A stretch of 64,000 bases of DNA from contig NZ_BAABKD010000009.1 in NCBI RefSeq assembly GCF_039543645.1, forward strand, positions 620,001 to 684,000, read 5' to 3'. The notes beneath the pieces were generated by a model that was given only the letters and a program-made list of their open reading frames with translations, was not told where the DNA came from and ran no database searches. Made by a program: the position numbers and the translations under genes. Of this stretch, positions 35,308 through 44,244 are shown piece after piece. Position 1 is the first letter of the stretch; each line of letters begins with the position of its first letter. Source of the stretch: Paenalcaligenes hermetiae (lineage in GTDB: Bacteria > Pseudomonadota > Gammaproteobacteria > Burkholderiales > Burkholderiaceae_B).

Positions 35308-35685
35308 ATGACTAAAGATCAAATCCTCGAAGCCATCGCTAGCATGTCCGTGCTAGAGCTATCCGAGCTAATCACCGAAATGGAAGAGAAATTCGGTGTA
35401 TCCGCTGCTGCTGCCGCTGTTGCTGTTGCTGCTCCTGCCGCTGGCGGTGCTGCTGGTGCTGCTGCTGAAGAGAAAACCGAGTTCACCGTTCACCTAGCTG
35501 AAGTTGGTGACAAGAAAGTTAACGTAATTAAAGCTGTTCGCGAAATCACTGGCTTAGGCTTGAAAGAAGCTAAAGACCTCGTTGACGGTGCACCTAAAGA
35601 CGTTAAAGAAGGCGTTTCCAAAGACGAAGCTGAAGAAGCTAAGAAAAAGCTTGAAGAAGCTGGCGCTAAAGTCGAGCTTAAATAA
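35308..35685 (+). CDS. rplL: 50S ribosomal protein L7/L12
   Basis: This flexible stalk protein recruits translation factors. The N-terminal dimer domain (TKDQILEAIASMSVLELSEL), Ala-rich hinge, and C-terminal factor-binding domain (VNVIKAVREITGLGLKEAKD) are complete in 125 residues. The ATG at 35308 is preferred over an in-frame TTG two codons earlier. A hairpin attenuator lies just downstream, before rpoB. Confidence 0.97.
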   Translation: MTKDQILEAIASMSVLELSELITEMEEKFGVSAAAAAVAVAAPAAGGAAGAAAEEKTEFTVHLAEVGDKKVNVIKAVREITGLGLKEAKDLVDGAPKDVKEGVSKDEAEEAKKKLEEAGAKVELK

Positions 35686-35698
35686 TCTCGATTCGCGT

Positions 35699-35734
35699 GC
35701 CCGGGAAGTGCTTTATATGCCTTCCCGGGCTTTT
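35699..35734 (+). terminator. Attenuator between rplL and rpoB
   Basis: A perfect ten-base stem, GCCCGGGAAG with CTTCCCGGGC, has a 12-base loop and is followed by TTTT. In the same place E. coli has a partial terminator that lowers rpoBC relative to the ribosomal genes; the same role is likely here. Confidence 0.75.
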
Positions 35735-35842
35735 GCGTCTCCAGAAAACCTATTGATTCTAGATAATTTTGAGTCAGGTTTTCTAGAGTCGTAAACCGGG
35801 GTCGTGGTTGACGGCCCGTGTAACCCTTGAGTCGGAGTGCTC

Positions 35843-38800
35843 ATGCCTTATTCGTACACCGAAAAAAAGCGCATACGCAAGAGCTTCGCCAAACGTGAAG
35901 ACGTCCAGCAGGTTCCTTATTTATTGGCAACACAGTTGGAGTCTTACAAGACGTTCCTTCAAAAAGACGTCTTACCTTCGGAACGTAAAAACGAAGGTTT
36001 GCAAGAAGCTTTTAATTCCATTTTCCCTATTGTAAGTCATAACCAAATGGCACGGCTAGAGTTTGTTAGCTATGTGCTGGGTGAGCCTGTGTTTGACGTC
36101 AAAGAATGTCAAATGCGGGGCTTGACTTATGCTTCACCTTTGCGTGCCAAAGTACGTTTGGTCATTATGGACCGCGAGGTAAGCAAACCTACCGTCAAGG
36201 AAATTAAAGAACAAGAAGTCTACATGGGCGAGTTGCCCTTGATGACAGAAAACGGTTCTTTTGTCATTAACGGTACTGAGCGTGTAATTGTGTCCCAGTT
36301 ACACCGTTCTCCTGGTGTGTTTTTTGAACATGACCGGGGTAAAACGCACAGCTCAGGGAAATTGCTATTTTCTGCGCGCGTCATTCCTTACCGTGGCTCG
36401 TGGCTCGATTTTGAGTTCGATCCTAAAGATATTCTATTTTTCCGTATCGACCGCCGTCGCAAAATGCCTGTTACCATTTTGCTTAAAGCGATTGGTATGA
36501 CACCAGAAGCCATTTTGGCACATTTCTTTGAGTTCGATCATATTGAGCTCCAAGATGATGGCGGCCGCCTGCAGTTTGTATCCAAACGCTGGCGTGGTGA
36601 AGTGGCGAGCTTTGATATTAAAGACCGCGATGGTAACGTCATTGTTGAAAAAGACAAGCGTATCAATGCCCGTCATATCCGTTTATTAGACGAAGCCAAA
36701 ATCGATTACATTTCGATCCCTGAGGAATCCTTAGTGGGTCGCACATTAGCAAAAAATGTGGTGAATCCTGATACAGGTGAAATCATCGCTAAAGCTAATG
36801 ATGAGATCACGGAAACCATGTTGGTCGAAATGCGTGCCGCTAATATCCGTGAAATTGAAACCCTCTATATTAACGACCTTGATCAAGGTGGTTATATCTC
36901 ATTGACCCTGCGCACCGATGATACGGCTGACCAAATGGCTGCTCGTATTGCGATTTATCGCATGATGCGCCCAGGTGAGCCTCCAACCGAAGAGGCTGTC
37001 GAAGCCTTATTCCAGCGTCTGTTCTACAGCGAGGAAACCTACGATTTGTCTCGTGTTGGTCGCATGAAGGTCAACAGCCGTTTAGGTCGAGGCGAGGATA
37101 CCTCTGGGCCGATGACACTAACCGACGAGGACATTGTTGATACGATTAAAGTCCTTGTTGACTTGCGTAACGGTAAAGGTCAGATCGACGATATTGATCA
37201 CTTAGGTAATCGTCGTGTGCGTTGTGTTGGGGAGCTAGCGGAAAACCAGTTCCGTGCTGGGTTAGTTCGTGTTGAGCGTGCTGTCAAAGAGCGTTTAGGT
37301 CAAGCTGAAAGCGAAAACTTGATGCCGCATGACCTCATCAACTCACGTCCTATTTCTGCCGCGGTGAAAGAGTTTTTTGGCTCAAGCCAGCTGTCGCAGT
37401 TTATGGACCAGACCAACCCCTTATCCGAAATTACGCATAAGCGTCGTGTTTCGGCCTTGGGTCCTGGTGGGTTGACGCGCGAACGTGCTGGGTTTGAGGT
37501 ACGAGATGTACACCCCACGCATTATGGTCGAGTATGTCCTATTGAAACCCCCGAGGGTCCAAACATTGGTTTGATTAACTCCATGGCATTGTATGCCCGC
37601 TTGAATGAGTACGGTTTCTTAGAGACTCCGTATCGTAAAGTGGACAACTGCCGTGTGACAGATGAAATCGTGTATCTGTCTGCGATCGAAGAAAGCAACT
37701 ACATCATTGCGCAAGCGAACGCAGAGTTGGATGACGAGGGACGTTTCGTCGATGAGCTGATTGCTTGTCGTGAAGCGGGCGAAACGCTAATGACTGCACC
37801 TGAAAACGTACAGTATATGGACGTTGCACCGTCGCAGATTGTATCAGTAGCGGCTTCTTTGATTCCTTTCCTTGAGCATGATGACGCGAACCGTGCCTTG
37901 ATGGGCGCGAACATGCAGCGTCAGGCTGTACCTTGCTTGCGTCCAGAGAAACCTTTAGTGGGTACTGGAATTGAGCGCACCGTGGCGGTTGACTCCGGCA
38001 CAACGGTACAAGCACGTCGTGGTGGGGTTGTGGATCACGTGGATGCCGACCGTGTCGTGATTCGTGTGAACGATGACGAAAACATGGCGGGTGAAATCGG
38101 TGTGGACATTTATAACCTCACCAAGTACACACGTTCTAACCAAAATACCAACATTAACCAACGTCCTATCGTCAAACGTGGCGATGTGGTTGCACGTGGT
38201 GATGTATTGGCAGACGGGGCTTCAACCGACCTAGGCGAGCTGGCATTAGGGCAGAACATGATGATCGCCTTTATGCCGTGGAACGGGTATAACTTTGAGG
38301 ACTCGATCTTAATTTCGGAAAAAGTCGTTGCTGATGACCGTTATACTTCGGTGCATATCGAAGAGTTAACCGTTGTTGCACGTGATACCAAATTAGGGCC
38401 CGAGGAAATTACCCGCGACATTAGTAACCTGTCAGAAACACAGTTAAACCGCTTAGATGACTCCGGTATTGTTTATATTGGAGCCGAGGTGCGTGCGGAT
38501 GACGTGTTGGTTGGTAAAGTAACGCCTAAAGGTGAAACCCAGCTAACTCCCGAAGAAAAATTACTTCGTGCTATTTTTGGGGAAAAAGCCTCTGACGTAA
38601 AAGACACATCCTTGCGTGTCCCTTCGGGCATGGTAGGAACCGTTATTGATGTCCAGGTCTTTACGCGTGAGGGTATAGAGCGTGATAAGCGTGCTCAGTC
38701 CATTATCGACGATGAGTTACGTCGCTATCGCCAAGACTTAAATGACCAGCTTCGCATTGTAGAGGACGACGCATTTGACCGTATCGAAAAATTCTTGATC

Positions 38801-39958
38801 GGTAAAGTCGTTAACGGTGGTCCACGTCGTTTGACCAAAGGCTCGGAAATCACCGCCGAATATCTTGCAAGTCTAGAAGACCGCTGGCAGTGGTTTGATA
38901 TTCGTCTAGCAGACGAAGAGCATGCCGTGGTGCTAGAGCACACCAAAGATTCGCTAGAGCAAAAACGTCACCAGTTTGATTTGGCTTTTGAAGAAAAGCG
39001 CAAAAAACTCACACAGGGTGATGAGTTGCCTCCAGGGGTACTGAAAATGGTCAAGGTCTACCTAGCTGTAAAACGTCGTTTGCAGCCGGGTGACAAGATG
39101 GCTGGTCGTCACGGTAACAAAGGGGTGGTTTCCCGCATTACACCTGTTGAAGACATGCCTCACATGGCCGATGGCACGCCTGTTGATATTGTGTTGAACC
39201 CCTTAGGGGTGCCTTCACGAATGAACGTTGGGCAGGTGCTTGAGGTTCATTTAGGCTGGGCAGCCAAAGGTATTGGTCATCGAATTAACGAAATGCTTGA
39301 GCAAGAAAAAGGCGCTCAGGTAGCGGAAATTCGTGAGTACCTGGACAAGGTCTATAACACAACGGGGCAAAAAGCGGATCTTTCTTCGTTCACGGATGAT
39401 GAAATCCTTGAAATGGCGCATAACTTACGCGAGGGCTTGCCATTGGCTACTCCTGTGTTTGATGGTGCGACCGAAGAAGAAATCAAGGTCATGCTAGAGC
39501 TAGCCTATCCAGATGATATTGCAGAAAAATTGCAGCTCACAGAAGACCGTACGCAGATCACTTTGTACGATGGACGTACGGGTGAGAAGTTCGAGCGTCC
39601 AGTCACGGTGGGTTATATGCACTTCTTGAAATTGCACCACTTGGTCGATGACAAGATGCATGCTCGTTCTACTGGTCCTTACTCGCTCGTTACTCAGCAG
39701 CCGCTGGGTGGTAAAGCGCAGTTCGGTGGTCAGCGTTTTGGTGAGATGGAGGTCTGGGCTCTAGAAGCTTATGGCGCCGCTTACACGCTACAGGAAATGC
39801 TCACGGTGAAATCCGATGACATTGCCGGCCGTACTAAGGTTTATGAGAACATTGTCAAGGGTGATCACGTCATTGATGCTGGCATGCCAGAGTCCTTTAA
39901 TGTATTGGTCAAAGAAATTCGATCCTTGTCCCTTGACATGGATTTGGAGCGTAAATAA
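35843..39958 (+). CDS. rpoB: RNA polymerase beta subunit
   Basis: This is the catalytic-core subunit of RNA polymerase. The start MPYSYTEKKRIRKSFAKRED is conserved; a GTG two codons earlier is less likely. The protein has 1371 residues, typical of betaproteobacteria. The rifampicin region (SQLSQFMDQTNPLSEITHKR, then RVSALGPGGL) has the common sensitive sequence. Later blocks include RHGNKGVVSRITPVEDMPHM and the C-terminal KAQFGGQRFGEMEVWALEAY. Its stop overlaps the rpoC start by one base (TAATG). Confidence 0.98.
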   Translation: MPYSYTEKKRIRKSFAKREDVQQVPYLLATQLESYKTFLQKDVLPSERKNEGLQEAFNSIFPIVSHNQMARLEFVSYVLGEPVFDVKECQMRGLTYASPLRAKVRLVIMDREVSKPTVKEIKEQEVYMGELPLMTENGSFVINGTERVIVSQLHRSPGVFFEHDRGKTHSSGKLLFSARVIPYRGSWLDFEFDPKDILFFRIDRRRKMPVTILLKAIGMTPEAILAHFFEFDHIELQDDGGRLQFVSKRWRGEVASFDIKDRDGNVIVEKDKRINARHIRLLDEAKIDYISIPEESLVGRTLAKNVVNPDTGEIIAKANDEITETMLVEMRAANIREIETLYINDLDQGGYISLTLRTDDTADQMAARIAIYRMMRPGEPPTEEAVEALFQRLFYSEETYDLSRVGRMKVNSRLGRGEDTSGPMTLTDEDIVDTIKVLVDLRNGKGQIDDIDHLGNRRVRCVGELAENQFRAGLVRVERAVKERLGQAESENLMPHDLINSRPISAAVKEFFGSSQLSQFMDQTNPLSEITHKRRVSALGPGGLTRERAGFEVRDVHPTHYGRVCPIETPEGPNIGLINSMALYARLNEYGFLETPYRKVDNCRVTDEIVYLSAIEESNYIIAQANAELDDEGRFVDELIACREAGETLMTAPENVQYMDVAPSQIVSVAASLIPFLEHDDANRALMGANMQRQAVPCLRPEKPLVGTGIERTVAVDSGTTVQARRGGVVDHVDADRVVIRVNDDENMAGEIGVDIYNLTKYTRSNQNTNINQRPIVKRGDVVARGDVLADGASTDLGELALGQNMMIAFMPWNGYNFEDSILISEKVVADDRYTSVHIEELTVVARDTKLGPEEITRDISNLSETQLNRLDDSGIVYIGAEVRADDVLVGKVTPKGETQLTPEEKLLRAIFGEKASDVKDTSLRVPSGMVGTVIDVQVFTREGIERDKRAQSIIDDELRRYRQDLNDQLRIVEDDAFDRIEKFLIGKVVNGGPRRLTKGSEITAEYLASLEDRWQWFDIRLADEEHAVVLEHTKDSLEQKRHQFDLAFEEKRKKLTQGDELPPGVLKMVKVYLAVKRRLQPGDKMAGRHGNKGVVSRITPVEDMPHMADGTPVDIVLNPLGVPSRMNVGQVLEVHLGWAAKGIGHRINEMLEQEKGAQVAEIREYLDKVYNTTGQKADLSSFTDDEILEMAHNLREGLPLATPVFDGATEEEIKVMLELAYPDDIAEKLQLTEDRTQITLYDGRTGEKFERPVTVGYMHFLKLHHLVDDKMHARSTGPYSLVTQQPLGGKAQFGGQRFGEMEVWALEAYGAAYTLQEMLTVKSDDIAGRTKVYENIVKGDHVIDAGMPESFNVLVKEIRSLSLDMDLERK

Positions 39959-42900
39959 TGAAAGCTCTATTAAATCTCTTTAAGCAAGTGAATCAGGAAG
40001 AGCAATTCGATGCAATCCGCATCGGCGTTGCCTCCCCTGAGAAAATCCGCTCCTGGTCTTACGGCGAAGTCCGTAAGCCAGAAACGATTAACTACCGCAC
40101 GTTTAAGCCCGAGCGCGATGGTTTGTTTTGCGCTAAGATTTTTGGTCCAACCAAAGATTACGAGTGTTTGTGCGGTAAATACAAACGCTTAAAGCATCGC
40201 GGTGTAATCTGCGAAAAATGTGGTGTAGAGGTTACCGTATCCAAGGTGCGTCGTGAGCGCATGGCACACATTGAGTTGGCGTGTCCGGTAGCCCATATTT
40301 GGTTCTTGAAAAGCCTCCCATCCCGTTTAGGTATGGTGTTGGATATGACATTGCGCGATATCGAGCGCGTGTTGTATTTCGAGGCATGGTGCGTCATTGA
40401 TCCTGGCATGACTCCGCTCAAACGCGGTCAGATCATGTCCGATGATGACTACATGAGCAAAACCGAAGAGTACGGTGATGACTTCCACGCCCTGATGGGC
40501 GCGGAGGCGGTACGTGAGCTATTACGCACGATTGATATCGACCGCGAGGTTGAGACATTACGTGCTGAGCTCAAAGCCACCGGTTCGGACGCTAAAATCA
40601 AAAAAATCTCTAAGCGCCTAAAAGTCTTAGAGGGGTTCCAAAAATCGGGTATCAAGCCCGAATGGATGATCCTAGAGGTACTCCCTGTTTTACCTCCAGA
40701 GCTACGTCCATTGGTACCCCTAGACGGTGGTCGTTTTGCGACATCGGATTTGAACGACTTATACCGTCGTGTCATTAACCGTAATAACCGTTTAAAGCGT
40801 TTGCTTGAGCTCAAAGCCCCTGACATTATCTTGCGTAACGAAAAACGTATGCTGCAAGAGTCAGTGGACTCGTTATTAGATAACGGTCGTCGTGGTAAAG
40901 CCATGACCGGAGCCAACAAACGTCAGCTCAAATCTTTGGCCGATATGATCAAAGGTAAGAGCGGTCGTTTCCGTCAGAACTTGTTAGGTAAGCGCGTTGA
41001 CTACTCCGGTCGTTCCGTGATCGTTGTGGGTCCTCAGCTAAAACTGCATGAGTGTGGCTTGCCTAAGCTCATGGCACTAGAGTTATTTAAGCCCTTTATT
41101 TTCAATCGCTTGGAAATGATGGGGTTGGCAACCACAATTAAAGCCGCTAAAAAGCTCGTGGAAAACCAAGAGCCCGTTGTTTGGGATATTCTTGAAGAGG
41201 TGATTCGCGAGCACCCAGTTATGCTAAACCGTGCACCAACTTTGCACCGTTTAGGTATTCAGGCGTTTGAGCCGGTCTTAATTGAAGGTAAAGCCATTCA
41301 GTTGCACCCGCTCGTTTGTGCGGCCTTTAACGCTGACTTTGACGGGGACCAAATGGCGGTACACGTACCGTTGTCCCTCGAAGCTCAGCTCGAAGCACGT
41401 ACATTAATGTTGGCTTCGAACAACGTACTGTTCCCCGCTAACGGTGAGCCCTCTATTGTTCCTTCACAGGACATCGTGTTGGGGCTGTACTATGCAACTC
41501 GCTCCCGCATTAATGGTAAGGGCGAAGGCATGTTCTTTGCTGACGTGAGCGAAGTACAGCGTGCGTATGACAACCACGAGGTTGAGCTGCAAACGCGCGT
41601 CACAGTACGAGTGGATGAGTACAGTAAAGACGATCAGGGCGAATGGGTCGCAACAAAGCGTCGTGTAGAGACTACGGTAGGTCGTGCCCTGTTATCAGAG
41701 ATTTTGCCTAAAGGCTTATCCTTTGATCTTCTTAATCAAACACTGAAGAAAAAAGAAATTTCGCGTTTGATTAATCAGTCCTTCCGTCGTTGCGGGCTGC
41801 GCGCTACAGTAATTTTTGCTGATAAGCTCATGCAAGCGGGCTTTAGCTTGGCCACACGTGGTGGTATTTCTATTGCCATGAACGACATGCTGGTGCCCGA
41901 TGCCAAAACCGCCATTTTGGATAAAGCGGCGAACGAGGTCAAGGAAATCGATAAGCAATACTCCTCTGGTTTGGTAACCTCCCAAGAGCGCTATAACAAC
42001 GTAGTGGATATTTGGGGTAAAGCCAGTGACCAGGTGGGTAAAGCAATGATGGAGCAGCTTGCCACAGAACCTGTTGTGGATCGCCAGGGGAATGAAACTC
42101 GTCAAGAGTCATTTAACTCCATCTACATGATGGCAGACTCCGGCGCGCGTGGTTCAGCAGCGCAGATTCGTCAGTTGGCGGGGATGCGTGGTTTGATGGC
42201 TAAGCCAGATGGTTCCATTATTGAAACCCCAATTACGGCTAACTTCCGTGAAGGACTAAACGTACTTCAGTACTTTATTTCTACCCACGGGGCACGTAAA
42301 GGTCTAGCGGATACGGCGCTGAAAACGGCGAACTCTGGTTATTTGACTCGTCGTTTGGTGGACGTCACTCAAGACTTGGTTATTACCGAAGACGATTGTG
42401 GCACCACAAGTGGCTACACCATGAAAGCCGTGCTGGATGGTGGTGAGGTCATTGAGCCCTTGCGTGATCGTATTCTTGGTCGTGTGGCGGCCGTGGATAT
42501 TGTGAACCCTGATACGCAAGAAACCGTTGTTGTGGCGGGCACTTTGCTCGATGAGGATATTGTTGAGCTCATCGATCAGCTAGGGATTGATGAAGTTAAG
42601 ATCCGTACGCCGCTAACATGTGAAACTCGCCATGGTTTATGTGCCCATTGTTATGGGCGTGACCTAGGTCGTGGTGCATTGGTGAACCGTGGTGAGGCCG
42701 TTGGTGTGATTGCCGCACAGTCGATCGGGGAACCAGGTACACAGTTAACCATGCGTACTTTCCACATTGGTGGTGCCGCATCTCGTGCAGCAACGACCAG
42801 TACTGTGGAAACCAAAACCGCAGGTCATGTTGGCTTTGCTTTAGGCTTGCGTTATGTCACCAATGCCAAAGGCGAATGCATTGCGATTTCGCGCTCAGGT

Positions 42901-44163
42901 GAGATCATCATTTATGATGACAACCGTCGTGAGCGTGAGCGTCATAAAATCCCATATGGTGCAACCATTGCGGTTAATGACGGTGAAAGCGTTAAAGCAG
43001 GACAGCGTATTGCTAGCTGGGATCCTTTAACTCGTCCTATTATTTCGGAATACTCCGGTACCGTTCGTTTCGAGAATATCGAAGAGGGTGTGACCGTAGC
43101 GAGCCAGGTGGACGAGGTAACGGGTTTGACCACCTTAGTGGTGATTACGCCGAAAACGCGTAGCGGCAAAACTGCGACACGTCCACAAATTAAACTGCTG
43201 AACGAAAAAGGCGAAGAAATTAAAATCGCCGGTACGGATCACTTGGTAAATATCTCTTTCCCTGTTGGGGCATTGATTACCGTTCGTGATGGTCAGCAAG
43301 TTTCTGTGGGTGAGGTCTTGGCGCGTATCCCGCAAGAGTCGCAAAAAACACGCGATATTACCGGGGGTCTACCACGAGTGGCGGAGCTTTTCGAAGCGCG
43401 TTCGCCTAAAGATGCCGGATTGTTGGCCGAGGTCACAGGTACCGTTTCCTTTGGTAAAGACACCAAAGGTAAGCAACGCTTGGTGATTACGGACCTAGAT
43501 GGTGTGAGCCATGAGTTCTTGATTCCTAAAGAGAAGCAAGTCTTGGTGCACGACGGTCAAGTGGTTAACAAAGGTGAAACCATTGTGGATGGTCCGCCCG
43601 ATCCACACGATATCTTACGTCTAAAAGGTATCGAGGAGCTAGCCAGCTACATCGTGAATGAAGTTCAAGACGTTTACCGCCTCCAAGGGGTAAAAATTAA
43701 CGATAAACACATCGAGGTCATTGTTCGTCAAATGCTTCGTCGTGTGAATATCGTTGATCCAGGCGATACGGATTTCATTACCGGTGAGCAGGTTGAGCGT
43801 TCCGAGCTGTTAAATGCCAATGATAGAGTGTTAGCAAATAATGGTATTCCTGCTACATACGAAAACGTATTGTTGGGTATTACCAAGGCATCTTTGTCAA
43901 CGGATTCGTTTATTTCAGCGGCGTCTTTCCAAGAGACCACTCGAGTGTTAACGGAAGCAGCTATCATGGGTAAACGTGATGAGTTGCGTGGTCTAAAAGA
44001 AAACGTCATTGTGGGACGTTTGATTCCTGCCGGTACGGGTATGGCGTATCACCATGCTCGTCATGAAAAAGAAGCATTAGAGCAGGCGGAGCGTCGTGCC
44101 GCTCGTGAACAAGAAAACCCGTTCATGGATGCACCCTCTACCGAGGACTCCGATGCGCAATAA
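39958..44163 (+). CDS. rpoC: RNA polymerase beta' subunit
   Basis: It carries the active-site magnesium motif NADFDGDQMAVH. The N-terminal zinc site is CLCGKYKRLKHRGVICEKCG. The second zinc site is CETRHGLCAHCYGRDL, and the trigger-loop region is GEPGTQLTMRTFHIGGAAS. The protein has 1401 residues and is full length. It is coupled to rpoB by a one-base overlap. A strong terminator follows, so the str operon genes downstream are transcribed separately. Confidence 0.98.
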   Translation: MKALLNLFKQVNQEEQFDAIRIGVASPEKIRSWSYGEVRKPETINYRTFKPERDGLFCAKIFGPTKDYECLCGKYKRLKHRGVICEKCGVEVTVSKVRRERMAHIELACPVAHIWFLKSLPSRLGMVLDMTLRDIERVLYFEAWCVIDPGMTPLKRGQIMSDDDYMSKTEEYGDDFHALMGAEAVRELLRTIDIDREVETLRAELKATGSDAKIKKISKRLKVLEGFQKSGIKPEWMILEVLPVLPPELRPLVPLDGGRFATSDLNDLYRRVINRNNRLKRLLELKAPDIILRNEKRMLQESVDSLLDNGRRGKAMTGANKRQLKSLADMIKGKSGRFRQNLLGKRVDYSGRSVIVVGPQLKLHECGLPKLMALELFKPFIFNRLEMMGLATTIKAAKKLVENQEPVVWDILEEVIREHPVMLNRAPTLHRLGIQAFEPVLIEGKAIQLHPLVCAAFNADFDGDQMAVHVPLSLEAQLEARTLMLASNNVLFPANGEPSIVPSQDIVLGLYYATRSRINGKGEGMFFADVSEVQRAYDNHEVELQTRVTVRVDEYSKDDQGEWVATKRRVETTVGRALLSEILPKGLSFDLLNQTLKKKEISRLINQSFRRCGLRATVIFADKLMQAGFSLATRGGISIAMNDMLVPDAKTAILDKAANEVKEIDKQYSSGLVTSQERYNNVVDIWGKASDQVGKAMMEQLATEPVVDRQGNETRQESFNSIYMMADSGARGSAAQIRQLAGMRGLMAKPDGSIIETPITANFREGLNVLQYFISTHGARKGLADTALKTANSGYLTRRLVDVTQDLVITEDDCGTTSGYTMKAVLDGGEVIEPLRDRILGRVAAVDIVNPDTQETVVVAGTLLDEDIVELIDQLGIDEVKIRTPLTCETRHGLCAHCYGRDLGRGALVNRGEAVGVIAAQSIGEPGTQLTMRTFHIGGAASRAATTSTVETKTAGHVGFALGLRYVTNAKGECIAISRSGEIIIYDDNRRERERHKIPYGATIAVNDGESVKAGQRIASWDPLTRPIISEYSGTVRFENIEEGVTVASQVDEVTGLTTLVVITPKTRSGKTATRPQIKLLNEKGEEIKIAGTDHLVNISFPVGALITVRDGQQVSVGEVLARIPQESQKTRDITGGLPRVAELFEARSPKDAGLLAEVTGTVSFGKDTKGKQRLVITDLDGVSHEFLIPKEKQVLVHDGQVVNKGETIVDGPPDPHDILRLKGIEELASYIVNEVQDVYRLQGVKINDKHIEVIVRQMLRRVNIVDPGDTDFITGEQVERSELLNANDRVLANNGIPATYENVLLGITKASLSTDSFISAASFQETTRVLTEAAIMGKRDELRGLKENVIVGRLIPAGTGMAYHHARHEKEALEQAERRAAREQENPFMDAPSTEDSDAQ

Positions 44164-44175
44164 GCGTTGAGACTA

Positions 44176-44209
44176 AAAGCCCACCGTAAAAAACGGTGGG
44201 CTTTTTTTT
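44176..44209 (+). terminator. Terminator of the rpoBC operon
   Basis: GCCCACCGT pairs with ACGGTGGGC around a short A loop, followed by eight T. An A run on the left side could let it also end the convergent histidine kinase gene. Confidence 0.9.
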
Positions 44210-44244
44210 GTCTGTAGTATTTAAAATAGATAGAAGTAGTGGCG

